DNA from: Christensenellaceae bacterium Phil1
GTDB taxonomy: Bacteria; Bacillota; Clostridia; Christensenellales; CAG-138
DNA length: 64,000 nucleotides
Assembly: GCA_001940855.1 (NCBI GenBank)
Contig: MSGS01000009.1
Span: 1-64,000, forward strand
Direction of reading: 5' to 3'
Shown here: positions 9,438-18,875 of the stretch, piece after piece
Numbering within the stretch: the first letter of the stretch is position 1
How the letters are laid out: every line of letters begins with the position of its first letter
The notes under the pieces: generated by a model
What the model saw: only the letters and a program-made list of their open reading frames with translations
The model's database searches: none
What the model was told of the DNA's origin: nothing
Translations under genes and position numbers: made by a program

Positions 9438-10373
9438 ATGAATCTTTTGCACCTTAAATACGCCGTTATAGTGGCGGAGACCAATTCCATGACCAAGGCG
9501 GCGGAGATGCTGTTTACCGCACAGCCTAATTTGAGCCGCGCCATAAAGGAGCTTGAAAGCGGGCTTGGCATAACCATATTCCGCCGCACGCCAAAAGGCA
9601 TATTCCCCACCCCGCAGGGCGAGGAATTTTTGGGCTACGCGCGCAAGATACTTTCGCAGGTGGATGCGATGGAAGCAATGTATAAAAGCGGGGTTGAAAA
9701 GATACCGCAGTTTTCGCTTTCCGCACCGGGCGCGGGATATATAGAATCCGCCTTCGGCAGCTTCTGCAAAACCCTTGACCCTAAGATTCGCGCGGAAGTG
9801 ATATTCGCCGAGTCCACGCCCAACCGCACCATAACAAACGTTACCGATTCGGGCTATAACCTTGGTATACTGCGCTGCCGCCGCACGCAGGAGCAGGGCT
9901 ACAAAACGCTGCTTGTTGAAAAAGATCTCCGCTTTGAAATAATATGCGAATTTGATCCCGTGATACTCATGGCCACCTCTCACCCGCTTGCACAAAGCAC
10001 ACAGCTTACGCGCGAGGAGCTTGCCCGGTATACCGAAATAGCCGTTGCGGACGCGAACGCACCTTCCTTGCAGCTGAGCATTGCCCGCAAGAACGATATT
10101 GATTTCGACACAGCGCAGCATATATTCGTTTCCGATTGCTCCGCGGCGCTTTCGCTGCTTTCTTCCGTGCAAGGCGGCTTTATGCTCTCCTCCCCCATGA
10201 GCGCAGCCGCGCTCAAGGCGCGCAGCCTTTGCCAGTGCACCTATTCGGCCGAGGGCATCCGCAGCCGTGATATTCTTATTTATAAGAACAGCTATGCTCT
10301 TTCGGCACTGGACAAGGCCTTTATAGATGAACTGATGAAGGTAAAACGCTCGATGAAATTGGCCAACGATTGA
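9438..10373 (+). CDS. LysR-family transcriptional regulator
   Basis: N-terminal HTH AETNSMTKAAEMLFTAQPNLSRAIKELESGLGITIFRR. Confidence 0.93.
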   Translation: MNLLHLKYAVIVAETNSMTKAAEMLFTAQPNLSRAIKELESGLGITIFRRTPKGIFPTPQGEEFLGYARKILSQVDAMEAMYKSGVEKIPQFSLSAPGAGYIESAFGSFCKTLDPKIRAEVIFAESTPNRTITNVTDSGYNLGILRCRRTQEQGYKTLLVEKDLRFEIICEFDPVILMATSHPLAQSTQLTREELARYTEIAVADANAPSLQLSIARKNDIDFDTAQHIFVSDCSAALSLLSSVQGGFMLSSPMSAAALKARSLCQCTYSAEGIRSRDILIYKNSYALSALDKAFIDELMKVKRSMKLAND

Positions 10374-10402
10374 CATAAATCATGTTTAACATATTGTTGC
10401 TG

Positions 10403-10431
10403 TTTACAGAACACACTTTCTCTGTTATTAT
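10403..10431 (+). promoter_or_regulatory. Candidate promoter of the sensory-hydrogenase operon
   Basis: TTTACA, 17 nt, TATTAT. Confidence 0.55.
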
Positions 10432-10517
10432 ATAAGCAGGCTTTATGATTAAGATGCCTTAACACGGCTTTCGTTCAGCCTTACTTAGACCAATATAAGG
10501 AGACCTCCAAGCGACCG

Positions 10518-11264
10518 ATGAGCATAACTGCGGACAGGATAATAGCCGTAAGCACGGGAAAAACCGTATATAAAGATGGTGATTCCGTAATCAAGGTATT
10601 CTGCCGCCCTTATACCAAATTGGACGTTATGAAAGAGGCTTTCAACCAAACCCAGCTTGAAGCCGCCAAACTGAGCGTGCCGAAGGTGCAGGAGGTGTTC
10701 CTTTCCGAGGAAGGCTGGGCTATCCGATATGAATATGCACGCGGGAAGGCATTAAGCCATCTTATGGAAGCCATACCTGCTAAAGTCAGTGACTATATGG
10801 CGCAGCTTGTTAAGATACAGCGCGCCATTGCCGCGGCAGACGCACCGCTTCTCCCCTGCCTTACCGATAAGCTGAAACACGCCATATGCGAAGGCATACA
10901 GGATAAGGAGCAGCGCATATCCCTTTGCGCAGCGCTTGATTCCCTGCCCGGCGGTCAGGCCACGTGCCACGGCGCGCTCATGCCGCAGGACATAATAATG
11001 AATCAGGGCGGCTACTGCATACTGAACTGGGCGAACGCCGCGCGCGGCAATTCCCTGTTTGACGCTGCGGATACCTTTGTTCAGCTTACACTTGAAGATA
11101 ATGAGCAGCTTGCGCTGTCTCAATTATATCTCAGCACGTTCAGTGCAAGCGATCCCCCGATTGAGCGGGCGGTGCTCCGCTTTGTGCCCATTTGCGCGGC
11201 AGCGCGCATCGGCGGCGCAAACGAACGCGAGCGCAGCATACTGAACGGGCTGATAAATCAATAA
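10518..11264 (+). CDS. APH / protein-kinase-like fold phosphotransferase
   Basis: GKTVYKDGDSVIKVF N-lobe; TCHGALMPQDIIMNQGGYCILNWANAARGNSLFDAAD C-lobe resembles the catalytic region of APH/TIGR02172-like kinases with variant residues. Confidence 0.6.
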   Translation: MSITADRIIAVSTGKTVYKDGDSVIKVFCRPYTKLDVMKEAFNQTQLEAAKLSVPKVQEVFLSEEGWAIRYEYARGKALSHLMEAIPAKVSDYMAQLVKIQRAIAAADAPLLPCLTDKLKHAICEGIQDKEQRISLCAALDSLPGGQATCHGALMPQDIIMNQGGYCILNWANAARGNSLFDAADTFVQLTLEDNEQLALSQLYLSTFSASDPPIERAVLRFVPICAAARIGGANERERSILNGLINQ

Positions 11265-11291
11265 TGAATATTCGAGAAGGAGAACTGAGCA

Positions 11292-11537
11292 ATGAAGATC
11301 ACTATCTGCATAGGCAGCTCGTGCCACATAAAAGGCTCACGCCAAGTGGTAGAGCAGCTTCAAGCCCTTGTGAGCGAAAGAGGACTTATGGACAGAATTG
11401 AGCTTGCCGGCACGTTTTGCATAGGCCAATGCCAAAGCGGCGTAAACGTAATGATAGACGGCCAACGTTTCTCGGTAACTCCGGAAACCACCGCTTCATT
11501 TTTCAATAATGAAGTTCTGCCCAGGCTCGGCGCATAA
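11292..11537 (+). CDS. (2Fe-2S) thioredoxin-like ferredoxin
   Basis: ICIGSSCHIKGSRQVVEQL...GTFCIGQCQSGVNV. Confidence 0.85.
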   Translation: MKITICIGSSCHIKGSRQVVEQLQALVSERGLMDRIELAGTFCIGQCQSGVNVMIDGQRFSVTPETTASFFNNEVLPRLGA

Positions 11538-11557
11538 GCCGCGTTTAAGGAGATGCG

Positions 11558-13231
11558 ATGGAATACATCACATTCAAAAAATCAAATTGCCGCAATTGCC
11601 ATAAGTGCATTCGCTATTGCCCGGTAAAGTCAATTCGCTTTTCCGGCAATCAGGCCAACGTTATAAGCGACGAATGCATACTGTGCGGCGAGTGCTACGT
11701 TGTATGCCCGCAGAACGCAAAGCAGATTGCGGACGAAACGGAGATTGTGAGCGTTTTGCTCGGCTCCGGCGCGCCGGTATATGCAAGCGTTGCGCCGTCC
11801 TTCACTGCGTATTTCAATGGCATAGGCATTGCCTCCATACGGGCGGGGCTTAAGCAGCTTGGCTTTGCGGATGCGGAGGAGACTGCCATAGGCGCAACGT
11901 TCGTTAAGCGCGAATATGAACGCATATCCCGGGAAGGCGTGCAGAGCGTTGTTATAACCTCCTGCTGCCCAACCGTTAATACGCTTATAGAAAAATATTA
12001 TCCGGAAATAACCGAATGCCTTGCGCCGGTGATGACGCCGATGCAGGCGCACTGCACGGACATAAAGCGCCGCCACAGCGACGCAAAAACCGTTTTTATA
12101 GGCCCATGCCTTTCAAAGAAGGACGAAGCCGCGCGCGTTGGCGTTGACGCCGCGCTCACATTCGAAGAAATAGCCGCAATGTTTGAAAAAAAAGGCATTG
12201 TGCTTGAAAGCATGCGCGATCACGACGAAAAAAGCCGCGCAAGGCTTTTCCCCACAAGCGGCGGCGTACTTAACACAATGACATACAAAAACCCGCTCTA
12301 CGATTATTATACGATAGACGGGCTGGACAACGTTATTCCCGCGCTGGAGGATATCCGCCACGGCGGGATAGAGCATTGTTTCATAGAAATGTCCGCCTGT
12401 GCGGGAAGCTGCGTGCGCGGGCCGATAATGCGCAGGAAACATCCTTCCTCCGTGCGCGATTATCAGGCGGTTTCAAGCTATGCCGGCAAGGAGGACTTCA
12501 ATGTTGAGCAGCCGGAAGTGTCACAGCTTGTGAACGAATACCGCCCAGCGTTTTTGCATAAGGTCAAGCCAAGCCATACCGAGCTGATGGAGATACTGCG
12601 CAAAATGGGCAAGGTTAGCCCGGCGGACGAGCTTAACTGCGGCACCTGCGGATACAATACCTGCCGCGACAAGGCGGAGGCCATATACCAGGGCAAGGCG
12701 GAAATAAACATGTGTCTCCCCTACCTTATGGAAAAGTCCGAGCGCTTTGCCGACAATATTTTGGACAATACGCCAAACGGCATAATAGTGGTAAACGATT
12801 CATACGAGATACAGCAGCTTAACCGCGCCGCAATGCGCATGCTGCATGTGCGTTCCCGTTCAGACGTTATGGGCGAGCCGCTGATAAGGCTTATAGACCC
12901 CATAGACTTCATAAACGCCGCCCAGTACGGCAAGCGCATAGTGAACAAGCGGGACTATTACGCGGAGTATGACATATACCTTGAGCTGACGATAGTAAAC
13001 GATAAAAAGTCCGGCAACATGATTGGCATTCTCCGCGACGTTACGGACGAGGAAAGCGAGCGCAAGAGCAAGGAAGAGCTGAGCCGCCAAACCATAGAAA
13101 CAGCGGACAAAGTAGTGGACAAGCAGATGCGCATAGTGCAGGAGATAGCCTCACTGCTTGGCGAAACGGCTGCCGAAACAAAGATCGCCCTTACCAAGCT
13201 TAAGGAGTCCATAGCAAATGAAGACAGCTAA
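11558..13231 (+). CDS. Putative sensory [FeFe]-hydrogenase (HydS/HsfB-like) with 4Fe-4S, H-cluster-like and PAS domains
   Basis: CRNCHKCIRYCP / CILCGECYVVCP; TSCCPT, GPCLSKKDE, EMSACAGSCVRG variant H-cluster motifs; CGTCGYNTCRDKAEAIYQGKAEINMCLP; PAS LDNTPNGIIVVNDSYEIQQLNRAAMRML. Confidence 0.9.
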   Translation: MEYITFKKSNCRNCHKCIRYCPVKSIRFSGNQANVISDECILCGECYVVCPQNAKQIADETEIVSVLLGSGAPVYASVAPSFTAYFNGIGIASIRAGLKQLGFADAEETAIGATFVKREYERISREGVQSVVITSCCPTVNTLIEKYYPEITECLAPVMTPMQAHCTDIKRRHSDAKTVFIGPCLSKKDEAARVGVDAALTFEEIAAMFEKKGIVLESMRDHDEKSRARLFPTSGGVLNTMTYKNPLYDYYTIDGLDNVIPALEDIRHGGIEHCFIEMSACAGSCVRGPIMRRKHPSSVRDYQAVSSYAGKEDFNVEQPEVSQLVNEYRPAFLHKVKPSHTELMEILRKMGKVSPADELNCGTCGYNTCRDKAEAIYQGKAEINMCLPYLMEKSERFADNILDNTPNGIIVVNDSYEIQQLNRAAMRMLHVRSRSDVMGEPLIRLIDPIDFINAAQYGKRIVNKRDYYAEYDIYLELTIVNDKKSGNMIGILRDVTDEESERKSKEELSRQTIETADKVVDKQMRIVQEIASLLGETAAETKIALTKLKESIANEDS

Positions 13232-14402
13232 TAACCTTTGCGCGGACATTGGGTACCTTAGCATCAACCATACGGGCGAACAGCTTTGCGGCGACCATGT
13301 GGAAATAGTTGAGCCTGAGGACGGCGATTCAACCATAGTTGTGCTTGCGGACGGGCTCGGCAGCGGCGTTAAAGCAAGCATACTTTCCACCCTTACTTCA
13401 AAGATACTTTCAACCATGCTCGCAGCCGGACTGAAGCTTGAGGACGCCGTTGAAACGCTGGTGGAAACGCTGCCAGTGTGCTCGATAAGGCAAATTGCGT
13501 ACTCAACATTCACAATAGTGCGCATTGCCAACAACCGCAGGGTGGAAATAATACAGTACGACAATCCACGCGTTATAATGCTGCGCGACGGCAAAAGCGT
13601 GGATATCCCCTTCCGTGAAAGCTACATAGGGGACAAAAAGGTCATAAAGGCCGAAATAGACGTGCAGGAGCACGACACATTTCTCGCCTTTACCGATGGT
13701 GTTGAGCATGCCGGCATTGGCCTAAGCTACAACTTTGGCTGGAAACGCGAAGATATAATTGACTATATTACCGCCTTCTGGAACGTTGGGTACACGGCCA
13801 AGACCCTTTCAACCATACTGATAGGCGAAACCAATCGCCTTTACGAAGGCAAGCCCGGCGACGATGCGACCGTATGCACAATACGGATACGCCGCCGCGA
13901 ACCCGTGAGCCTTATAATAGGCCCGCCGTCCAATAGGGACGACTGCAACAAGATGATGTCCTTGTTCTTCGCAAAGGAGGGCAAGCACATAGTATGCGGC
14001 GGAACCACAAGCACCATTGCCGCAGAATACTTGAAAAAGCCGCTGAGGCCGAACCTTGACTTCTACGACCCAACCATTCCGCCCACGGCGGAAATAGAGG
14101 GCGTGGACCTTGTTACGGAGGGCGTGGTGACCATAAACAGGGTGCTTGAATATGCGATAAACTACCTGGCGGACAATACGTCCTTTGAAAAATGGAGCTA
14201 CAAAAAGGACGGCGCCAGCAGAATAGCCAGGATGTTGTTTGAGGATGCGACGGACATAAACTTCTTCGTTGGAAAGGCCGTAAATCCCGCGCACCAGAAC
14301 ACAGACCTGCCCATCAACTTCACCATAAAGATGCAGCTTGTGAGGGAACTTGCAAAATGCCTTGAAAAGATGGGCAAAAAGATAAACGTGAGTTATTTTT
14401 AA
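13218..14402 (+). CDS. SpoIIE/PP2C-type protein phosphatase with ~180-aa C-terminal extension
   Basis: VLADGLGSGVKAS, FLAFTDGVEHAG, PGDDATVCTIRI; overlaps the preceding gene by 14 nt. Confidence 0.85.
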   Translation: MKTANNLCADIGYLSINHTGEQLCGDHVEIVEPEDGDSTIVVLADGLGSGVKASILSTLTSKILSTMLAAGLKLEDAVETLVETLPVCSIRQIAYSTFTIVRIANNRRVEIIQYDNPRVIMLRDGKSVDIPFRESYIGDKKVIKAEIDVQEHDTFLAFTDGVEHAGIGLSYNFGWKREDIIDYITAFWNVGYTAKTLSTILIGETNRLYEGKPGDDATVCTIRIRRREPVSLIIGPPSNRDDCNKMMSLFFAKEGKHIVCGGTTSTIAAEYLKKPLRPNLDFYDPTIPPTAEIEGVDLVTEGVVTINRVLEYAINYLADNTSFEKWSYKKDGASRIARMLFEDATDINFFVGKAVNPAHQNTDLPINFTIKMQLVRELAKCLEKMGKKINVSYF

Positions 14403-14448
14403 GTTTTGCTTATAAAAAGCAAGTATATTCAGGAGGATCTACAAAACC

Positions 14449-14937
14449 ATGCAAACCCAATTCGACTTCACCGTGGTCGATCGCATAATAGACGATCATG
14501 GTGCAAAGCAAAGCGCGACGATTGCGATTTTGCAGGATATTCAGGAGCATTATCACTATTTGCCCCGCGAAATATTCACCCATCTTGCAAAGCGCCTTGG
14601 TATGCCGAGCGCGAGTATCTATTCCGTGGCCACGTTTTACGAAAACTTCTCCCTGGAACCCAAGGGAAAGTACGTTATAAAGTGCTGCGACGGTACGGCC
14701 TGCCATGTACGCGGCTCCATGCCCATACTCAACCGTCTGCGTGAAGAGCTTAAGCTTGCGGAGGGGAAAAAGACTACCGAGGACCTTCTTTTCACGCTGG
14801 ATACCGTGCATTGCCTTGGCGCGTGCGGACTTGCCCCCGTTATTATGATAAACGAAAACGTTTATCCCACAATGACGCCGGACGCGGCAGCCAAGCTGAT
14901 AAGCGACCTGAGGGAGAAGGAGAACGAGAATGCTTAA
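14449..14937 (+). CDS. NuoE-like subunit of electron-bifurcating [FeFe]-hydrogenase (HydC/HndA)
   Basis: LQDIQEHYHYLPREIFTHLAKRLGMPSASIYSVATFY; CCDGTACHVRGS, CLGACGLAPV. Confidence 0.93.
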   Translation: MQTQFDFTVVDRIIDDHGAKQSATIAILQDIQEHYHYLPREIFTHLAKRLGMPSASIYSVATFYENFSLEPKGKYVIKCCDGTACHVRGSMPILNRLREELKLAEGKKTTEDLLFTLDTVHCLGACGLAPVIMINENVYPTMTPDAAAKLISDLREKENENA

Positions 14938-16804
14938 ATCACGCCAGGAACTTATAGATATCCGCAAGGAATACGCAAAGTATCTTACCGCGCAGCAGCA
15001 TAAGATACTGGTTTGCGCAGGTACCGGCTGCATAGCTTCCGGTTCGCTTAAGGTATATGCCGAGTTTAAGCGCCTGCTTGAGCAGAAGGGTCTGCCCTGC
15101 CTGGTTGAACTGAAAAAGGAAAACGAGGAAAACGGCATCAGCGTTAAAAAGACCGGCTGCCAGGGCCTTTGCGAAATGGGTCCCCTTGTTACCATAGAGC
15201 CTGAGGGCTTCCTGTACATGAAGGTGCAGGTTTCTGACTGCGAGGAGATAATCGAAAAGACCGTGCTCAACGGCGAGCATATCGCCCGCCTTGCCTTCCA
15301 GAAGGGCGGCATAGTGCGCAAAAAGCAGTCCGATATTCCCTATTATCAGAAGCAGACCCGCATAATGCTGGAGCACTGCGGTCATATAGACGCCACAAGT
15401 ATAAAGGAATACATAGCCGTGGGCGGTTATACCGCGTTTGAAAAGGCGCTGTTCGAAATGGGTCCTGACGATATAGTAAAGACCATATCCGATTCCAATC
15501 TGCGCGGACGCGGCGGCGGAGGATTCCCCACCGGCCGTAAATGGAGCCAGGTCGCCCGGCAGAAGTCCCCGATAAAGTACATCGTCTGCAACGGCGACGA
15601 AGGCGACCCCGGCGCATTTATGGATTGCTCCGTTATGGAAGGCGACCCGCACAGGATGCTGGAAGGCATGATGATTGCCGGCCGTGCCTGCGGCGCGCAT
15701 GACGGCTACATATACGTCCGTGCGGAATACCCCATGGCCGTTGAAAGGCTGAAGAACGCCATAGCTCAGGCGGAAGAAATGGGCCTGCTGGGCGAGAACA
15801 TACTCGGCAGCGGTTTCGATTTCCATATGCATATAAATAAGGGCGCCGGCGCATTCGTTTGCGGCGAAGGCAGCGCGCTTACCGCCTCAATAGAAGGCAA
15901 ACGCGGCTTCCCGCGCGTAAAGCCCCCGCGCACGGTTGAGCATGGCCTTTTCAATGAGCCTACCGTGCTGAACAACGTTGAAACGTTTGCTAACGTTCCC
16001 CTTATAATCACCAACGGCGCCGATTGGTATAAGACTATAGGCCCCGAAAACAGCCCCGGCACAAAGGCCTTCGCCCTTACCGGCAACATTGAGAACACCG
16101 GCCTTATAGAGGTTCCCATGGGCACCACGCTTGAAGAGGTTATATACGGCGTTGGCGGCGGCATGCGCGGCGGATCGGAATTCAAGGCCGTGCAGATAGG
16201 CGGCCCGAGCGGCGGCTGCCTCACCACCGAGCACCTCAAGATACCTCTTGATTTCGACTCTCTCAAGAAGGTCGGCGCAATGATAGGCTCCGGCGGCATG
16301 GTCGTTATGGACAGCAAGACCTGCATGGTGGAGGTTGCGCGCTTCTTCATGAGCTTTACGCAGAACGAATCCTGCGGCAAGTGCGTACCCTGCCGCGAAG
16401 GCACCAAGCGCATGCTGGAGGTGCTGGAGCGCATAGTTGCCGGCAAAGGTCAGGACGGCGACATAGAACTGCTGGAGGATCTGGCGGACACCATTTCCGC
16501 GGCCGCGCTGTGCGGACTGGGCAAAACCGCACCCAGCCCCGTAATGAGCACCATAAAGTATTTCCGCGATGAGTACGAGGCGCACATTTACGATAAACGC
16601 TGCCCGGCAGGCGCATGCCCCAGGCTCAAGCGCATACATATCGATCCGGAGCTTTGCCGCGGCTGCTCCCGCTGCGCCAAGGGCTGCCCCGTGGGCGCCA
16701 TATCCGGCCAGATTAAATCCCCCTTCGTCATTGACGAGAAGAAGTGCATAAAGTGCGGCGCGTGCGTATCCACCTGCGCATTCCACGCCATTAAGGAGGA
16801 CTGA
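14930..16804 (+). CDS. NuoF-like subunit of bifurcating hydrogenase (HydB/HndC)
   Basis: SNLRGRGGGGFPTGRKW, FMSFTQNESCGKCVPCREG, two C-terminal 4Fe-4S motifs. Confidence 0.95.
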   Translation: MLKSRQELIDIRKEYAKYLTAQQHKILVCAGTGCIASGSLKVYAEFKRLLEQKGLPCLVELKKENEENGISVKKTGCQGLCEMGPLVTIEPEGFLYMKVQVSDCEEIIEKTVLNGEHIARLAFQKGGIVRKKQSDIPYYQKQTRIMLEHCGHIDATSIKEYIAVGGYTAFEKALFEMGPDDIVKTISDSNLRGRGGGGFPTGRKWSQVARQKSPIKYIVCNGDEGDPGAFMDCSVMEGDPHRMLEGMMIAGRACGAHDGYIYVRAEYPMAVERLKNAIAQAEEMGLLGENILGSGFDFHMHINKGAGAFVCGEGSALTASIEGKRGFPRVKPPRTVEHGLFNEPTVLNNVETFANVPLIITNGADWYKTIGPENSPGTKAFALTGNIENTGLIEVPMGTTLEEVIYGVGGGMRGGSEFKAVQIGGPSGGCLTTEHLKIPLDFDSLKKVGAMIGSGGMVVMDSKTCMVEVARFFMSFTQNESCGKCVPCREGTKRMLEVLERIVAGKGQDGDIELLEDLADTISAAALCGLGKTAPSPVMSTIKYFRDEYEAHIYDKRCPAGACPRLKRIHIDPELCRGCSRCAKGCPVGAISGQIKSPFVIDEKKCIKCGACVSTCAFHAIKED

Positions 16805-16809
16805 GCAAA

Positions 16810-18504
16810 ATGGAAAACAAAGAATATATGCTCATAGACGGCAATCCCGTTGAGATAAACGGCGAGAAGAACCTGCTGGAGGTTATACGCAAGGCAGGCA
16901 TAGAGCTGCCCACCTTCTGCTATCACAGCGAGCTTTCCGTATACGGCGCATGCCGCATGTGCATGGTAGAAAACAGCCACGGCGGCATGGAAGCCGCCTG
17001 CTCCACCGTGCCCAAGGCCGGCATGGAGATATATACCAACACCGAAAGGCTGCATAAGCACCGCAAGATGATACTGGAGCTGCTGCTGGCCAACCATTGC
17101 CGCGACTGCACCACCTGCCAGAAGAATGGCAAATGCCGCCTGCAGGAGCTTGCCTCCCTGTTCGGGCTGGAAAGCATACGCTTCAAGAATCTCAAGCCCG
17201 AACCCGAGCTTGACACTTCAAGCCTGAGCATAATTCGCGACGCTCACAAGTGCATACTGTGCGGCGACTGCGTGCGCATGTGCAACGAAATCCAGAACGT
17301 TGGCGCGATAGACTTCGTGAACCGCGGTTCCAAAATGGTCATAGGTCCCGCGTTCAACGAACCCATTGCCAATTCCCCCTGCGTGGGCTGCGGCCAGTGC
17401 GCCGCCGTTTGCCCCACCGGCGCAATAGTCATCCGCAAGGATACCGGCCGCGTATGGCCCGAACTTAACGACAAGAACACCAAGGTTGTGGCTCAGGTCG
17501 CTCCCGCGGTGCGCGTCGCCATGGCTAAAGAATTCGGCCTACCCGAAAACGAAAACTCCATGGGCCGCATCACCGCCGCGCTGCGCCGCCTCGGCTTCGA
17601 CGAGGTGTATGATACCGCCACCGGCGCCGACCTTACCGTGCTTGAAGAATCCAACGAGTTCCTTCAGCGCATAGAGGCGGGCGAAAACCTGCCCCTTATC
17701 ACAAGCTGCTGCCCGGCATGGATACAGTATTGCGAAAAGAACCATCCGGAGCTTATGAAGAACGTCTCCACCTGCAAGTCCCCCATGCAGATGTTCTCCT
17801 CCGTCATAAAAGCCAAGTATGCCACGTCATCAAGGCGCGTGGTATGCGTAGCCGTCATGCCCTGCACGGCGAAGAAGTTCGAGTGCGCACGCGAGGAGTT
17901 CATGCACGATGGCGTACCCGAAACCGATTACGTCATCACCACGCAGGAACTTATACAGATGATACACAAGGCCGGCATAGTATTTGACGAGTTGGAGCCC
18001 GAAGCGGTCGATTCCGTGTTCAGCACCTGCACCGGCGCGGGCGTCATATTCGGCGTTACCGGCGGCGTTACCGAGGCCGTTCTCCGCCGCCTTTCCACCG
18101 ACAAGAGCAAGAAGGCGCTCATGTCCATTGCCTTCAACGACGTGCGCGGCATGAAGGGCGTTAAGGAAACCACCATTCCTTACGGCGATAAGGAAGTTCG
18201 CATTGCCATAGTGAGCGGCCTTAAGAACGCGGAAAAGGTTATTCAGGCGCTCAAGAACGGCGAGCATTTCGACTTCATAGAAGTCATGGCCTGCCCGGGC
18301 GGCTGCGTAGCCGGCGGCGGACAGCCCTTCGGCACCAATGCCACCAAGGAAGTGCGCGGCAAGGCGCTTTACAGCGCGGACAAGATGCTGAGCATAAAGC
18401 GCAGCGAAGAAAACCCGCTGATGCTAAGCCTGTACGACGGCGTGCTAAAGGGCCGTGTACACGAGCTGCTGCATGTGCATTACAATCATAAGGAGGAGGA
18501 GTAA
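16810..18504 (+). CDS. NADH-dependent [FeFe]-hydrogenase catalytic subunit (HydA/HndD)
   Basis: N-terminal 2Fe-2S; TSCCPAWIQYCEKNHPEL, MPCTAKKFE, EVMACPGGCVAGGGQP H-cluster motifs. Confidence 0.97.
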   Translation: MENKEYMLIDGNPVEINGEKNLLEVIRKAGIELPTFCYHSELSVYGACRMCMVENSHGGMEAACSTVPKAGMEIYTNTERLHKHRKMILELLLANHCRDCTTCQKNGKCRLQELASLFGLESIRFKNLKPEPELDTSSLSIIRDAHKCILCGDCVRMCNEIQNVGAIDFVNRGSKMVIGPAFNEPIANSPCVGCGQCAAVCPTGAIVIRKDTGRVWPELNDKNTKVVAQVAPAVRVAMAKEFGLPENENSMGRITAALRRLGFDEVYDTATGADLTVLEESNEFLQRIEAGENLPLITSCCPAWIQYCEKNHPELMKNVSTCKSPMQMFSSVIKAKYATSSRRVVCVAVMPCTAKKFECAREEFMHDGVPETDYVITTQELIQMIHKAGIVFDELEPEAVDSVFSTCTGAGVIFGVTGGVTEAVLRRLSTDKSKKALMSIAFNDVRGMKGVKETTIPYGDKEVRIAIVSGLKNAEKVIQALKNGEHFDFIEVMACPGGCVAGGGQPFGTNATKEVRGKALYSADKMLSIKRSEENPLMLSLYDGVLKGRVHELLHVHYNHKEEE

Positions 18505-18759
18505 ATGGTAGAGGTAAAGGTCTGCATAGGCACGTCCTGCCATCTGCACGGCTCCTATAACGTTATGATGAGCTTTAAGCAGCTCATCGAGGAATACAAT
18601 CTGCACGACAAGATAAATCTTGCCGGACGGTTCTGCACCGGCTGCTGCCAAAATGGCGTTTCCGTAACGGTTAACGATACGGAATACGGCGTGTCCCCCG
18701 AAACAGCGGGCAGTTTCTTTAGGGAAACGATACTGCCCCTGGCTTCGGAAAATAAATAA
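18505..18759 (+). CDS. (2Fe-2S) thioredoxin-like ferredoxin, paralogue of 11292-11537
   Basis: VCIGTSCHLHGSYNVMMSFKQLIEEYNLHDKINLAGRFCTGCCQNGVSV. Confidence 0.85.
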   Translation: MVEVKVCIGTSCHLHGSYNVMMSFKQLIEEYNLHDKINLAGRFCTGCCQNGVSVTVNDTEYGVSPETAGSFFRETILPLASENK

Positions 18760-18778
18760 TCAGCCAAATTTTACACAC

Positions 18779-18806
18779 AAAGGGCGGGGTTCTCCCCCGC
18801 CCTTTT
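18779..18806 (+). terminator. Intrinsic terminator of the hydrogenase operon
   Basis: AAAGGGCGGGG-ttctc-CCCCGCCCTTTT. Confidence 0.85.
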
Positions 18807-18875
18807 CCTATATCTATTTACTTAATAGCGGCTTTGTGCTAAAATTATTATATTATTATAAAGAAAAGGATTTTT

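Noticed and set aside
10372-10420. Rex box upstream of the hydrogenase operon
   Set aside because: Only a TTTAACAT half-site is visible; no matching second half.
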